Assembly: GCA_035582835.1 (NCBI GenBank)
Contig: JAYKAV010003353.1
Location: forward strand, 137,743 to 201,742
Reading direction: 5' to 3'
Source of the DNA: Phoebastria nigripes
Lineage: Eukaryota; Chordata; Aves; Procellariiformes; Diomedeidae
Length of the DNA: 64,000 bases
Part shown: positions 25,323-35,800 of the stretch, one piece after another
Numbering within the stretch: the first letter of the stretch is position 1
Layout: every line of letters starts with the position of its first letter
Notes under the pieces: model-generated
Seen by the model: only the letters and a program-made list of their open reading frames with translations
What the model was told of the DNA's origin: nothing
The model's database searches: none
Position numbers and translations under genes: made by a program

Positions 25323-25965
25323 TCAGGTTATCAAATTAAGATTTAGCAAATCAGGGTATTCTCCTTCATCAGCTGGGACAAACTGTTGGGGTGGGATAAT
25401 CTTGCTGCTAATCTTTAGATGCCCTTTTGTGGACACCGAGCACAGTTCTGTGCCCATGCGTAATGATGTAGCATGGCTATCCGTGCTATCCTGAAAAAGA
25501 GCAACAAGCATCAGCAGTGTTTTCAGCAACAATGCACTAAATTCAACTACTATGTCCTTGCAGAGGCTAAATGTCAACATCTAATATGGTACATTTCTTC
25601 TACTCCTTTTCCTAGCACTGTATCTGATGTAGATGTATCTCTTTTAGAGACATCTTAGCAGATGAATTGAACTTCACCCTTGTATTCTGCTGTGGTTAAT
25701 GCATCTTGTCTAAGCGGGGATAAGACATTCCTTTGCTGTTTTGGTCTTTTTGTTCCCAAGGGACAAACNCCATGCCATTCCCATTTAGAACAGCTTGGAG
25801 TGGAATAGTCTTTTGAAGCTTTTTGTTGGTTTTCACCAAGCAATGTAAAAGTTTATCATCTCCCATCCTGAAACACTCAAGGTTAATGTCTTCCACTCCT
25901 GTTTCATCTTGGTAGTATACCAAGCATTTTGTATTAGTTTCCTGCTTCTCGAAGGAAAAGATCAT
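25323..25965 (-). pseudogene. Possible decayed coding remnant, unrecognised
   Basis: On the minus strand an 89-codon frame (25965-25696) and an 85-codon frame (25580-25323) follow one another. They are joined by a stretch where a different frame (25843-25655) is open. The peptides have mixed charged and polar composition, such as ETGVEDINLECFRMGDDK in the first and STKGHLKISSKIIPPQQF in the second. The second ends at a stop followed within a few bases by AATAAA. That layout resembles a frameshifted remnant of a coding sequence or retrocopy, but no poly(A) tail follows, no target duplication is obvious and I cannot name a parent gene. Chance frames are a serious alternative. Confidence 0.18.
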
Positions 25966-27526
25966 AGAAAATGTGTTTAAATTTATAGTGGCTGCAGCAG
26001 AACATACGCAACTAAAACTATTAGAAATACTGTAACATCATTCATGTACCAAACGGGTAAGGTATGTACAAAACACCACTTACAAGATCTAGTGATCTGG
26101 GAAGCAGAAATGCATAATTTAAACTTCCCTCATATGCATTTAGTCGTTACTAAAGTTTGTACTGTGTGANAACTTGTTGCAGTTTATAATTAAAAAACCC
26201 GAAAACACTTTCCCCCCCAAACAAAAAACAATGCGGAAGTAAAGCACAACTCTTACAAAAATTTCCTTATTCTTAAATATTTGCATAGTCTGAGTCTTAG
26301 TATACACCAAAGCCCTAGATAAACTACATTATTGTTTTTCTGCCATATCTCAAATTGTGCTTCTGATACCACTCATAGCAAGCATATGTTATCTATAACT
26401 TTCGAGCCAGATGCCTGACACTTTAGGCCCATAAACAACTTCTAATGCATTCAAATGAGAATGTTTAAAATGTGTTCTTCTCTTTCTCATGTTTTGGTTG
26501 TTTTGAGCTGAACTAGCTGATGTTAAGGTGAGAAATAATTATGAGCCCAATCTCACGGGGCACTCAGAGTACTTAATTTGCACTGACTTCAGGCCATACT
26601 GCCAGAAAAAAAGCCAAAGAAGCAAAGTCTAATGAGATCTGAATATACTAATTAAACTTCCCACGCCAAAGGGTTGATATTTATAAACAACTGTTGTATT
26701 TGACACTGCTCTATTTTATTATTGTTTTTCTGAGTATTTTTCCACATCCCTGTGTGGCTTTCAAGTCACCGTTTTGTTCAGTGCTGTCAACAATGCTTTT
26801 TGAGGAGAAAATGTTTGTGGTGTTTTTGCCCTTTTTTGTGGGTAATGAAACAATTAACCTGTGCTGTGACAACCTTCAAACTTTTTAAGATGGGTTTTTC
26901 TTATCAGGTCTAGTAATTCACTTCTATGGAACCTTGATCTATGTGCTTGATATTTTCAATAAAATGGCAAGTCCATGTGGAAACAGATGCAGTGAAGCAT
27001 CCAGTCATGAACCTGACCTTTTTTTTTATTCTTCTGGTTTGATAACACTTTTACAATGAGACCATTTCTAACTTAGCCAAAGTGACATTTGTACTTTTTC
27101 CATGTACAAACAAAAGTAGAAATGTAATTTCATTGTGCCTTANTTTTCCCATTGAACTGGCTAGACCTTTTCAAATACCTTTTGGATTATCAAAAGAAAG
27201 CAAANTTACTGTTTTCTTCATTGCAATACAGTATTTCTGTATTCTTACGTAGACATTGGTGGATGTATAATTTAAGAATTCACACAAAAAAAGTCACTAT
27301 AACCAGCCAGCTCTTTCTCCCAACTATGTTGTGATAATGAACAGAGTAATAACGTATTCTATTATGAAATATTTATAAAGGATATTTAGGACTGTAGTGA
27401 ACATATTTTTGACTGAACAACATAGACAGGTAAGATGATATACCAGCCTTCTGTAACTAGATTTCTTTAGTTTGCTTTTCATTTTAAGTTGCTACTCCGG
27501 AAGTATCTTCAAATACTTTTTCCAAA
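25966..27526. other. Unique AT-rich noncoding stretch
   Basis: No gene or clear repeat is visible. A short stretch near 26540-26600 faintly resembles old amniote repeats (CACGGGGCACTCAGAGTACT, then GCACTGACTTCAGG) but is too decayed to assign. Confidence 0.4.
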
Positions 27527-27992
27527 GTCACAAGATAGCTGAGGTTGGCAGGCATCTCTGGAGATCACCTTGTCTAATCCCTGCCCCTCGTCTAATCCCT
27601 ACCCTCCAAAGCAGGGTCAGCTAGAGCCAGTTGTCCAGAACTGTGTCTAGTTGGGTTTTAAATATCTCTAAGGATGGTGACTCCACAACTTCTCTGGGCG
27701 ACCTGTTCCAGTATTCAATCACTGTGACAGCAGAAAGTGTGGAGTTTTTATTTTGTTTCATTTTTGTTTTTTAAAATGTTTAGATGCAGTTCCCTGTTAT
27801 TTCAGTTTGTGCGTGTAACCTCTTGTCTTTTCACTGGGTACCAATGAGAAGAGTCAGTCTCTCTCTTCTCAAGTATTTAAATACATTGAGATCCCCCTTG
27901 AACCTTCTCTTTCTGATGCTAAGCAATCCCAGCTCTCTCAGCCTCTCCCTGTATGACAGATGCTCCAAGCCCTTAATCGTCTTCATGGTGTA
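27527..27992 (-). mobile_element. CR1 LINE 3' fragment, minus strand
   Basis: The plus strand shows the reverse complement of a CR1 3' end: GAGGTTGGCAGGCATCTCTGG near 27541, CTTCTCTGGGCGACCTGTTCC near 27690 and CCCAGCTCTCTCAGCCTCTC near 27928. On the minus strand the frame from about 27990 down to 27831 reads MKTIKGLEHLSYRERLRELG and then KRRFKGDL, the C-terminal end of the CR1 reverse transcriptase protein. A T-rich, non-matching patch near 27745-27785 interrupts the homology and may be a small insertion. The 5' break is abrupt near 27992. It is a dead, moderately old copy. Confidence 0.88.
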
Positions 27993-29039
27993 AGTCATGC
28001 CATAGAAAAGAAAGCTGTTTCTATGGCACAGATACAAAAATACAAGCTTCCTAGAGAACAATATATCTTACATACATACCTATTTTGTTCATTTATGTTC
28101 ATGCAGTATCTACAGAATTCTGTTACTTCTATTGCTGTTTAAAGCAAGAAAAACAAAACAAAAATTCAGAAAGTATCACCTGGTCTACCTCATTCTTTCA
28201 TTACATTTTCCTTGAAAACAAATGCACAACCCACATGCAGATGACTGAGAACAGTGTTGTTAAACAGGAGCTGGCATTCAAGTTCCCATCAAGTGATGAA
28301 GAGATTTTGCATTGCCTCGGCACACAGGAAAAGGGTGAGGACAAAGACATGGGTGAAAAGCTTTCACCAAAAGGAGAGGCATTCCAAACTGGCTTTCTAA
28401 TAACCAGAGGAGGTGATGCAGGAAGGTGGGAATTTGCAGCATGCAGCTGGGAAGGCAGACTTCCACTTGGTGTCAATGAGCCATCTTGGCTGTGCCCCTG
28501 AGGTGTGCCAAAATGAGCAAGGCAATAGACAGGCTTTTTTATATCTATCTAAATACACATCTGTATACATCTCTCTTTGGATCCTGGCAAGAAGTGTTAT
28601 TCTGCTGGTGCAGTGCTCCTCTTCCCTAAAAAGGGAGAGCAGTTGAGCAACTGTTATCCTCCTTTGGATCCCTGTAACTGTAGTGCTGTGGAAGGAGAGT
28701 AGCTATGAGATTCATAGGTCTTCCTCCCAGCAGGTTCTGTTGCTGGGCTACATACTCAAGGAGGACCAGAGGATAGTGTTTGTACTCATTCTGGTCATGC
28801 TTAAAGATTCTTTTTAATTTCAAAAGAAGGAGAAGGTATTGCTGCTGCTGCTACTTCGTCTCTTCTCTTCCTTTTCTTTAAGCCACATAGCCAGGAGTTG
28901 TTTGTCAGTATAGAATCCATGAAGTGCATACCAACTCTTTAGCTTCTGTAAATATAAGCATGGGGAATGGAAGGGAAGAATTCATCTGCAGAGCTAGGGA
29001 TTTGGGAAAGAGTTAGATAAAATGCCAAATTTGAAAGAC
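27993..29039. other. Noncoding stretch with a 138-codon open frame
   Basis: The plus-strand frame at 28085-28501 is 138 codons long and overlaps two minus-strand frames, so the block is merely poor in stops. The peptide has no domain I recognise. A (CTG)n-like run of four units lies near 28839-28851. Confidence 0.35.
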
Positions 29040-29330
29040 TAGATTGAGATGTATGTTACTGTTGATGTTTATTACTAGCCAATAAACTAATTAGCCATGA
29101 TTGAATTTCTGGTTCCTACTGTCTAATTAAGTTATTTCTTAAGGGCAACAAATTCAAGCATGGCAGTATAAGTGAAGGGAGTTAATCCTACAAGATGTAT
29201 TCCGTTAATTTGTAGATTGATTACCTCTTATTGATAGCCTTGTCTGGGCAATTAAAAATACTATCTATTTTAAACAAACTGGGAAATCTAACATCCTCTC
29301 TTAATGATAATCCTACTCTTAAGCAATAGC
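29040..29330. promoter_or_regulatory. Possible conserved enhancer rich in homeodomain sites (inferred)
   Basis: The block is repeat-free and non-coding, with a cluster of homeodomain-type cores: CTAATTAG at 29087-29094, TAATTAA at 29124-29130, CAATTAA at 29249-29255, and several further TTAAT/TAATGATAAT words to about 29310. Clusters like this are common in deeply conserved vertebrate developmental enhancers, but AT-rich DNA makes TAAT words cheap, so the call depends on a conservation test. Confidence 0.25.
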
Positions 29331-31052
29331 CAGGATATCACTCCCTCCCTTACAGCATTTAGTTTTCTTTCTCTCTACATAACTGTCATTTAAAAGAATC
29401 CAAGAAGTTCCAGTCTGGGAAAAGAACCTGAATCTGCAATCTCTATATGGAACACCTGAGAAAGTGTTGTAGATTCAGTCCTTATTGCATATAAATAATC
29501 ATAATCCATGGTGCAAGTAATTCCTGTCATGTGCATGAATAAGGGTTAAAGCATTATGCCCAAAGTGCTATCAGTGTTCCCTTTGGGCTTAGAGGATGCA
29601 TCAGCAAACATGAAAACCTGGTGAGCCAGCAAAATTGGGTTCTAATTGCTTTAATCAGCAGGCTTACAACACAGTCAAATTGCCAGTGATATTCACGGCT
29701 CCACAGTCTAGAGGCTTTTGCAGTGAATATAAAATATTGATGCAGGGTCTGTGATGATTCACTTTTTGCTACAAAGTCTTGCAAATACTTATGAGAGTAA
29801 CTGCCAATGCAGTAATAAATTTGAAGATCACACAACTATTTTTCTTTTAGAAACTTTTAACAGTTTTATCATTCATTACTGTTACTGCATTATGTACATA
29901 TAGTCTTACTGTCTAGCAACTATAAATCACATGTTGCAAACTACCACTGCCTCCAAACAGAAACAAAACTAGGGCCATGATTCAGTAAATGAGTACATGT
30001 GACAGCATTTTACATAAGTGCTTAATCCACATGCTTAAATATTAGACATGCGTTTAATAGCATGTTGAATTGGTGCTTAGGTTAGGTACAGGAAGCCTAT
30101 ATGTCAAGGGCAATGTGTATTTCATGGAAAGAAATACAGGAAGAGTGGAATCATCATCCAGAATTGCAGAATCTCTTTAATAAGCCAGTATTGACTTTTC
30201 ATATTAAGATTCACTGAGTTAAGAGTGAAATGTCAACTGATGATAAAATTAGATTATCTTCTTCCTCAAAGAATGATGAATCTTGTTTTTTCTTAAACCA
30301 GAATTAAAAAGAAGGAAATTTAATGCATTTTTTGGTACATAGGTTCACTACTGCAGTCATTCACATGGGCGAAGTAGCTTTCCTTTTAAGTGCAAAAAAG
30401 CAGCTAAAAAGGATTTTCTTCTTAAAATAAAACTGTAATAAGTGAAGGAAACTGGAAGTACATAAAACGTTTTCTTTTTGTCACTGAGCAAAGAACTGAA
30501 TAAACAGGCAGTTTACATTGCATATGATTATTTTCCCCTGAACTTATTTTGGGTTAGCTCATAAAATTATTGTTTCTTATATTAATATTTAATGATCTTG
30601 GAAGGAATAATCAATAGAAATTTTACCATCAGAATCCTAACATTTCTCCTAAAATTTCTCAAAGGATGCAAGAAGAAATAGAAATATTAACATTAACACT
30701 TTACATCTCACAGAACTTTACTTGAGATGATATCAATTGGCAAGTAAATTTTATCTGTGCTCTTTGGAGTTTGTACATTCTTATGCTGAATAAATTCAGA
30801 AGTTTAAGTCTTATATGAACCTAGTTGTATGATGAGAACTGGCTTCATTATTTTCCATGCTTACCTGTTAATATTTGTCAGCGTACTTTTTTTTTTTTTA
30901 AGTGGTATTTTACCAATAATCTGTAAAACTTGTTTCATTTCAGCTGGGCTAGTGTTAACTGTACAGTAATAAGGCAGTAAACTGTAATGAGGCATAGTTA
31001 TGGCAAATCCTCAAGTCTTTTGGAAGCACGTCTGAATTTGTGTGAATGTATG
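29331..31052. other. Unique AT-rich noncoding stretch
   Basis: No gene is visible. The old repeat remnant at 29971-30085 is listed separately. A T-run lies near 30889-30899. Confidence 0.45.
29971..30085. repeat. Remnant of an ancient palindromic amniote repeat
   Basis: The order of words GGGCCATGATTCAGTAAATG, then AAGTGCTTAATCCACATGCTTAA, then a mirrored TTGGTGCTTAGG matches, in decayed form, an old repeat common in turtles, crocodilians and birds. In that repeat a GATTCAGCAAAGCACTTAAG half is followed by its inverted copy. I know it from memory only and do not give it a family name. Confidence 0.35.
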
Positions 31053-31733
31053 TTAAGTATCAAAGTAAAGATTATGGTTAGGCTCAGCTTCCACCTGGTG
31101 AAAACGAGAAACAAAGGCACCTAATCTCTTAATATAGTGAAAGGACATTAAACGCTTCAGATAGATAAACTTTTCTTCTAGATAAGAACCATGCTTACTT
31201 TTATATTTTGAAATCACATTGATTATTACAGACAGGTCTGGAGGCGGGAGTGGCAAAGCTAATAATCTTTGTAGGTTTTTTAACAGGAAAATGTCCAAGG
31301 CCACAGCGGGGAGTTGTGGCAGTGATAGTGTATTGGCGTTCTGCCCTGTTAAAGGACACTGTATTAATAAAGAGGAAGAACCTCTGTGCTCTTGGTGGCT
31401 TTCTGGGTGAGCTAAAGGAAACCATAAAATGTCAGACACTAATATGAGAGATGGTAATGTTCTGTGCTGTGTGCCACGTGGATGAATCAAGCAAGTTGGA
31501 AAGGGAGCTCTAGCAGTCACAGTTCTTTCTCTTCCATTTCCCCCTCCTCCCCTGTGGTGCTCTGAAACACTCTGTGAAGGATCCCTGAGATCTAGCATGG
31601 AGAGCAACAGACTCTGTTGTGCTAAAAGTAAAGGAAAAGTGGACTTCACAGAAAGAAATCCAAGGGGTACAAGGCAGGGTAGAAGGAAGACTAGTGCTGC
31701 ATAGCTAAGGTGAGAAATTAAAACTACATTCAC
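31053..31733 (-). CDS. 226-codon open frame, the longest in the window, unrecognised
   Basis: This is the longest open frame here. With stop codons at roughly one per 15-18 codons in such DNA, a frame this long is not expected often by chance in 64 kb (a rough estimate). The first 45 residues are strongly hydrophobic (FLLPCLVPLGFLSV and LLLAQQSLLLSML). A Gly/Arg patch (HHRGGGGNGRERT) and a Pro/Leu-rich middle follow, and the last 50 residues are basic and aromatic. No known domain is recognised. Against it, two plus-strand frames and another minus-strand frame are also open around 31200-31450, so the region may be stop-poor for compositional reasons. No intron, promoter or poly(A) signal could be tied to it. 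Confidence 0.2.
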   Translation of the reverse strand: MNVVLISHLSYAALVFLLPCLVPLGFLSVKSTFPLLLAQQSLLLSMLDLRDPSQSVSEHHRGGGGNGRERTVTARAPFPTCLIHPRGTQHRTLPSLILVSDILWFPLAHPESHQEHRGSSSLLIQCPLTGQNANTLSLPQLPAVALDIFLLKNLQRLLALPLPPPDLSVIINVISKYKSKHGSYLEEKFIYLKRLMSFHYIKRLGAFVSRFHQVEAEPNHNLYFDT

Positions 31734-33560
31734 CTATTGTGAAGGGGAAAGACCTATGAGGACAGGAAAAGGAGAAATGGGCACTTAAAAGAATTGTCTG
31801 GGAATTTAGTGTCTGTATCAAAACATGAGTGCATATCTTCAAAATTTATTTGCATATCAGTGGAAGCATTTATTTTTATAATTTTTTTCTGACCACCTTC
31901 CTTTTTTTTATTATCTCTAACAAGATTTGGCAGGACCAACAGTCCTATGTCTTTGGCATGCTTGTTTCAAATCCTTTAACTGTTCCATCGCCAGGTGTTT
32001 GGGGCTGGATTTCGTATTTTGTTAAGCCGTTCTATTGTGGGAGGCACATGCTTTTCAGTTTTAATTCTTGAGCAGCTCTGATAGGTTCATGTAAGTGGAT
32101 GTCATGTCTTTTTCATCTGCTAGGGTGCTTTGTCTAATCTCTTACTGTTCTCTAGAAGGATGACTTGGAGGCACTTGTAGATTTTTTTTTTTTTTTTTTA
32201 ATACTTACTGGACATATTTCATGTTATATTTGATGTAAATCATAATGATTTGTTGAGTATACCCACTCAACCAGCATGCTGTCAGGTTAGAACATACTTG
32301 CAAATTGAATTCCAGCCCCTTAACTCCACTGACTGATGCATACAGATTTCAGCTACTTTAAGTTTCCAAGTAATTGTATATCTGTTACAGTGGTGCTTAA
32401 ATTTGAAGTTGTGCATACAAACTGAACCTAGATTTCTGAAAGTTACTTATAGCTGTGGTGAATAAGACAATATTTTTCCAATAACATGCTTGAAGGCCTT
32501 AGTAGTCTTGCCCTGCGCAGTTTCAGTATGCCAGCCAAAGCCATTTTTCTTTACTCCCTCTAGAAGAGACTGTGACAGTTTAGTGTGTTGAAAATACTAC
32601 TCCCTAAATGCAAATAACCTGGAAGGAGATTTGGTATGTATAGGAAGGACAGAAGCTCAGCTAAAAGTGCGTCATGTCATTACTACCATTCAGCTAAGTT
32701 TATGTTTAAACAGTGGTCTTTTTCTGATTGCAAGAGGAGTCCACAAGGGCTTCCTTTTATTCACAACCATTAATTCAATTATCATGTAAATGCACACCTG
32801 CAGTGTTTATTTTCCTACAGCCACTGCATTCCTGTCCTGGGAAATGTGTTATTTTGCCCTATGTTCTTATGAAGGCCTGCCAAGACCTCTGTAGTTAATG
32901 TTACAAAGGATATTTTCACTGTGAGAACATTCTTGCCCTTTTTGTAACTTTTACAAGTAACTCATGAAGTATCTTTGTCTATTACTTGGTTGTTGGGGTT
33001 TTTTTCCAACTTTGCCTTTGTAGAAGGGACTTGAGGTGGACAGGAAAAGCCATTTATGAACTATGGACTCTAAAAGAGAGATTTTTTTTTTTTGCCTTTT
33101 CAAGAACGTACTGAACTCTAAAAGATACCCACTTTGCTTCTGAAACCATCTTCCTTTAACTTAGTTCTTAGGTGTGTTAGCTTAGAAATTTGTTAAGGTA
33201 TCTGGAAAAAACTAAGGTGTATACTACACACTGTGTTGTGTAGATAACTAACTAGTTAAGAAAGTTTTTTTGTGTTTGGGGAAAAAAAAAATGCTTAGAC
33301 TTGTGTTTTATTTCAGTGAAGAACCCTAGCTTATTGAAAACTTGCTGCTGATGAACACTTTCATGTCTGAGATGTTTGCAGAAACCGCATATTGGTTTAT
33401 AGGAAAAAAGCCCCAAATAAGCAAAGAGCAGATTAAAATCTATAAATGTGAGGAGGGAAATGTGCTGTAATTTGTCTTACTTGTTTTTTTATTATTATTT
33501 TTTGCTCTTTACGTTAGCTTTTGCTTTTTAAGTAGGTGACAGCTACTTTCCAGCTTAACC
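31734..33560. other. Unique noncoding stretch
   Basis: No gene or classified repeat is visible. There is an 18-base T-run at 32182-32199, a T-run at about 33081-33091, and an A-run near 33281-33290. Confidence 0.5.
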
Positions 33561-33564
33561 TCAT

Positions 33565-33973
33565 TCTTTTTTTTCTTCTCTCTCCTCCTTTCTCTCTCCT
33601 CCTTTCTCTCTCCTCCTTTCTCTCTCCTCCTTTCTCTCTCCTCCTTTCTCTCTCCTCCTTTCTCTCTCCTNNNNNNNNNNNNNNNNNNNNNNNNNNNNNN
33701 NNNNNNNNNNNNNNNNNNNNNNNNNNNNNNNNNNNNNNNNNNNNNNNNNNNNNNNNNNNNNNNNNNNNNNNNNNNNNNNNNNNNNNNNNNNNNNNNNNNN
33801 NNNNNNNNNNNNNNNNNNNNNNNNNNNNNNNNNNNNNNNNNNNNNNNNNNNNNNNNNNNNNNNNNNNNNNNNNNNCTTTCTCTCTCCTCCTTTCTCTCTC
33901 CTCCTTTCTCTCTCCTCCTTTCTCTCTCCTCCTTTCTCTCTCCTCCTTTCTCTCTCCTCCTTTCTCTCTCTCT
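33565..33973. repeat. 14-bp polypyrimidine minisatellite containing an assembly gap
   Basis: The plus strand is an almost perfect tandem array of a 14-base unit, TTTCTCTCTCCTCC. It is visible as about seven or eight units on each side of a run of 205 N at 33671-33875. It ends in a short (CT)n. Every base in the visible array is a pyrimidine, so the minus strand is all purine. Long frames on either strand (for example 33514-34014) are products of the repeat and the N run and are not genes. The true array length is unknown. Confidence 0.97.
33671..33875. other. Assembly gap (205 N)
   Basis: A run of 205 undetermined bases lies inside the minisatellite. Both flanks are the same 14-base unit, so the gap most likely hides more of it. 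Confidence 0.99.
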
Positions 33974-34029
33974 TTAACTGCAATGTGTGTGTTTAATTCC
34001 AGTGAAAAAGGCACTTAGTGTAGATTTTT

Positions 34030-34265
34030 AGTCCAATAAACCAGTGATATATCTGGCTGCAGCTCTCTGGAGCTGCTTCTATTCACTTCCTAATAAATTA
34101 GCATCTTGCATAGGTTCTAACAGACTTATGCCTGCTTAATTAGGTGTTAGACAGTTACAGATGCCACTCACAGCCCTTCATGTTTCTGGGAGATGAAAAA
34201 CTGAAGTAAACTGCGGGCTAATTAGAATTACCTTACTGGGATTAGTTTTTTGCATTCCACACTAA
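34030..34265. promoter_or_regulatory. Possible conserved enhancer (inferred)
   Basis: Repeat-free and without a usable frame, this block has TAATTAG at 34137-34143, CTAATTAG at 34218-34225, AATAAATTAGC near 34093 and a run of ordinary-composition sequence between them. It starts right after the minisatellite. Texture suggests a conserved noncoding element; nothing more can be said without alignment. Confidence 0.22.
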
Positions 34266-35544
34266 AGTAGGGGAAACGGATTTGTTTGCAGTTCTTACAG
34301 AAAGGCAGCCTAATGGTAACAAGGCTGGGGACAAAAGCTTAAATTTAGGGCTGCTAGGCTTTTTTTTAGAGTTATTTCATTTGATACGATACAGGTTACT
34401 GGAGCAGCATTTGAAAGCCTGTATAACAAGCTGCATTTTAAAATTATTTCCTTTTCCCTTTCACTTCTGTTGGCAGCATATCTCAGAATCCCTAATGGCT
34501 GATGATAACCAGCAGCTTTCCTTGAAATTTCTAGATAAAACATTGATAAAAGTATCAGTCAAGGGTTTGCATGTCTTTTTTTATAGATCTGTACACCTTA
34601 CTTTCCTTCATGTTTCTCTGTATACAAGCTATTGCACACCCACTATTTGCTAAGCTAATCGAGAGAAGGTCTTTTAGCTTTTTTCATATGATTAAACCCT
34701 TCTGTGTCCCTGATGATCTTACTAGCTCTTCCCAGACTGTTTTCCAGTCTGAGTTCATCATTCCTGAGTAATGCATTACCAGAATTGTGCACGGTGTCCC
34801 AAGACCTACAATTTTTGCATTTCTGTTAGTAGATTCCCAGCTTAGCGCTTCCTTATCTCAGCTTAAAATATTATGCATACCCAGTATATTCTAAGATTAT
34901 GTTACAGGAGGTGTTTGGAGTTAGCCTGAAAGAACATTACATTTAATTATGATTTGTATTACACAAGTTCTCAAAGTTATCCAGCTCTTCTGTGACCCTT
35001 TTAGTACTGGTGGAACTTATAATTTCATTTGCACATATTTATTTTTCTAGACTGCACTTGAATACAGGGTCTCAAACTAATCCTCAAGAAAATTTATTAG
35101 GTTTGTATTTCCAGTCAAAGTGCTTTTCTTTTGTACAGAACTCATTGTCATCTTCTGTTTTGTAAGTTCACCACAAGTTTTTGGTTTGGTGTGATTTTTA
35201 AGTGGCGAGGATTGGATTTTGTTGTTGTTGTTTTAAACTCTATCTCCTCTTAGGGTGAAGTAGTAACTTATTACACTTCCCTGATGAGAAGTCTGTTACT
35301 TCTGATGTCAAGGGAAAATTAGCTCTGCTACCTCTGTTGCTTTAGCGAATAACGCAATGGCCTATAGCACCCCAAAAGTACTACAAAGCTAATGCCATAT
35401 TATAAACAGTGCAAAGCAGTGATTCCTCAGATACTGCTGTTTGCCCATTGCGAAGGACAATAGGTTGATATGTAAGTTGGGTAATCTTTGTAGTAATTTG
35501 CATGTGGCTGGTGGCTTGATTGACATTCCAGCTTGTAAGTACAA
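34266..35544. other. Unique noncoding stretch
   Basis: A 123-codon plus-strand frame at 34282-34653 has no recognisable domain and overlaps a minus-strand frame. No repeats are seen apart from a (TTG)n run near 35221-35233. Confidence 0.45.
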
Positions 35545-35800
35545 TACAGAATTGATTTGCGGGCTTCCTGTTTTCTTGTGGGCTGTTTGATTAAATTAAA
35601 AATTGGCTTTCTTGTGACTGCTCATTCATGCTCTGTGGCTGAGAGATGAGTGGTTTACACTCATTAGTGAAGACCTTCAGGGAGGACTGTGAACAGGGCA
35701 GTGCTTCAAATGAAGTCCAAATTAAGGGCCAATATGTTGAGAGGCTGTGTATCCTCTCCTTCCAGAAATGTAAACAGTTTCCATAGCAATACTGCTTTGT
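35545..35800. promoter_or_regulatory. Possible conserved element with an RFX-like X-box (inferred)
   Basis: A near-palindromic GTTTCCATAGCAAT at 35777-35790 matches the RFX X-box form (GTTGCCATGGCAAC) at 11 of 14 positions. The upstream 230 bp is repeat-free and non-coding, with TGATTAAATTAAAAATTGG near 35589 and paired GGAAGG/CCTTCC words. X-boxes mark enhancers and promoters of ciliary and neural genes; no such gene is visible here, so this would be a distal site if it is real. Confidence 0.22.

Noticed and set aside
28085..28501. 138-codon plus-strand frame
   Set aside because: No domain, no splice context, and overlapping open frames on the other strand; probably chance.
33514..34018. 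Open frames of 140-166 codons on both strands with repeating Arg/Glu or Leu/Ser peptides
   Set aside because: They are translations of the 14-bp minisatellite and the N run.
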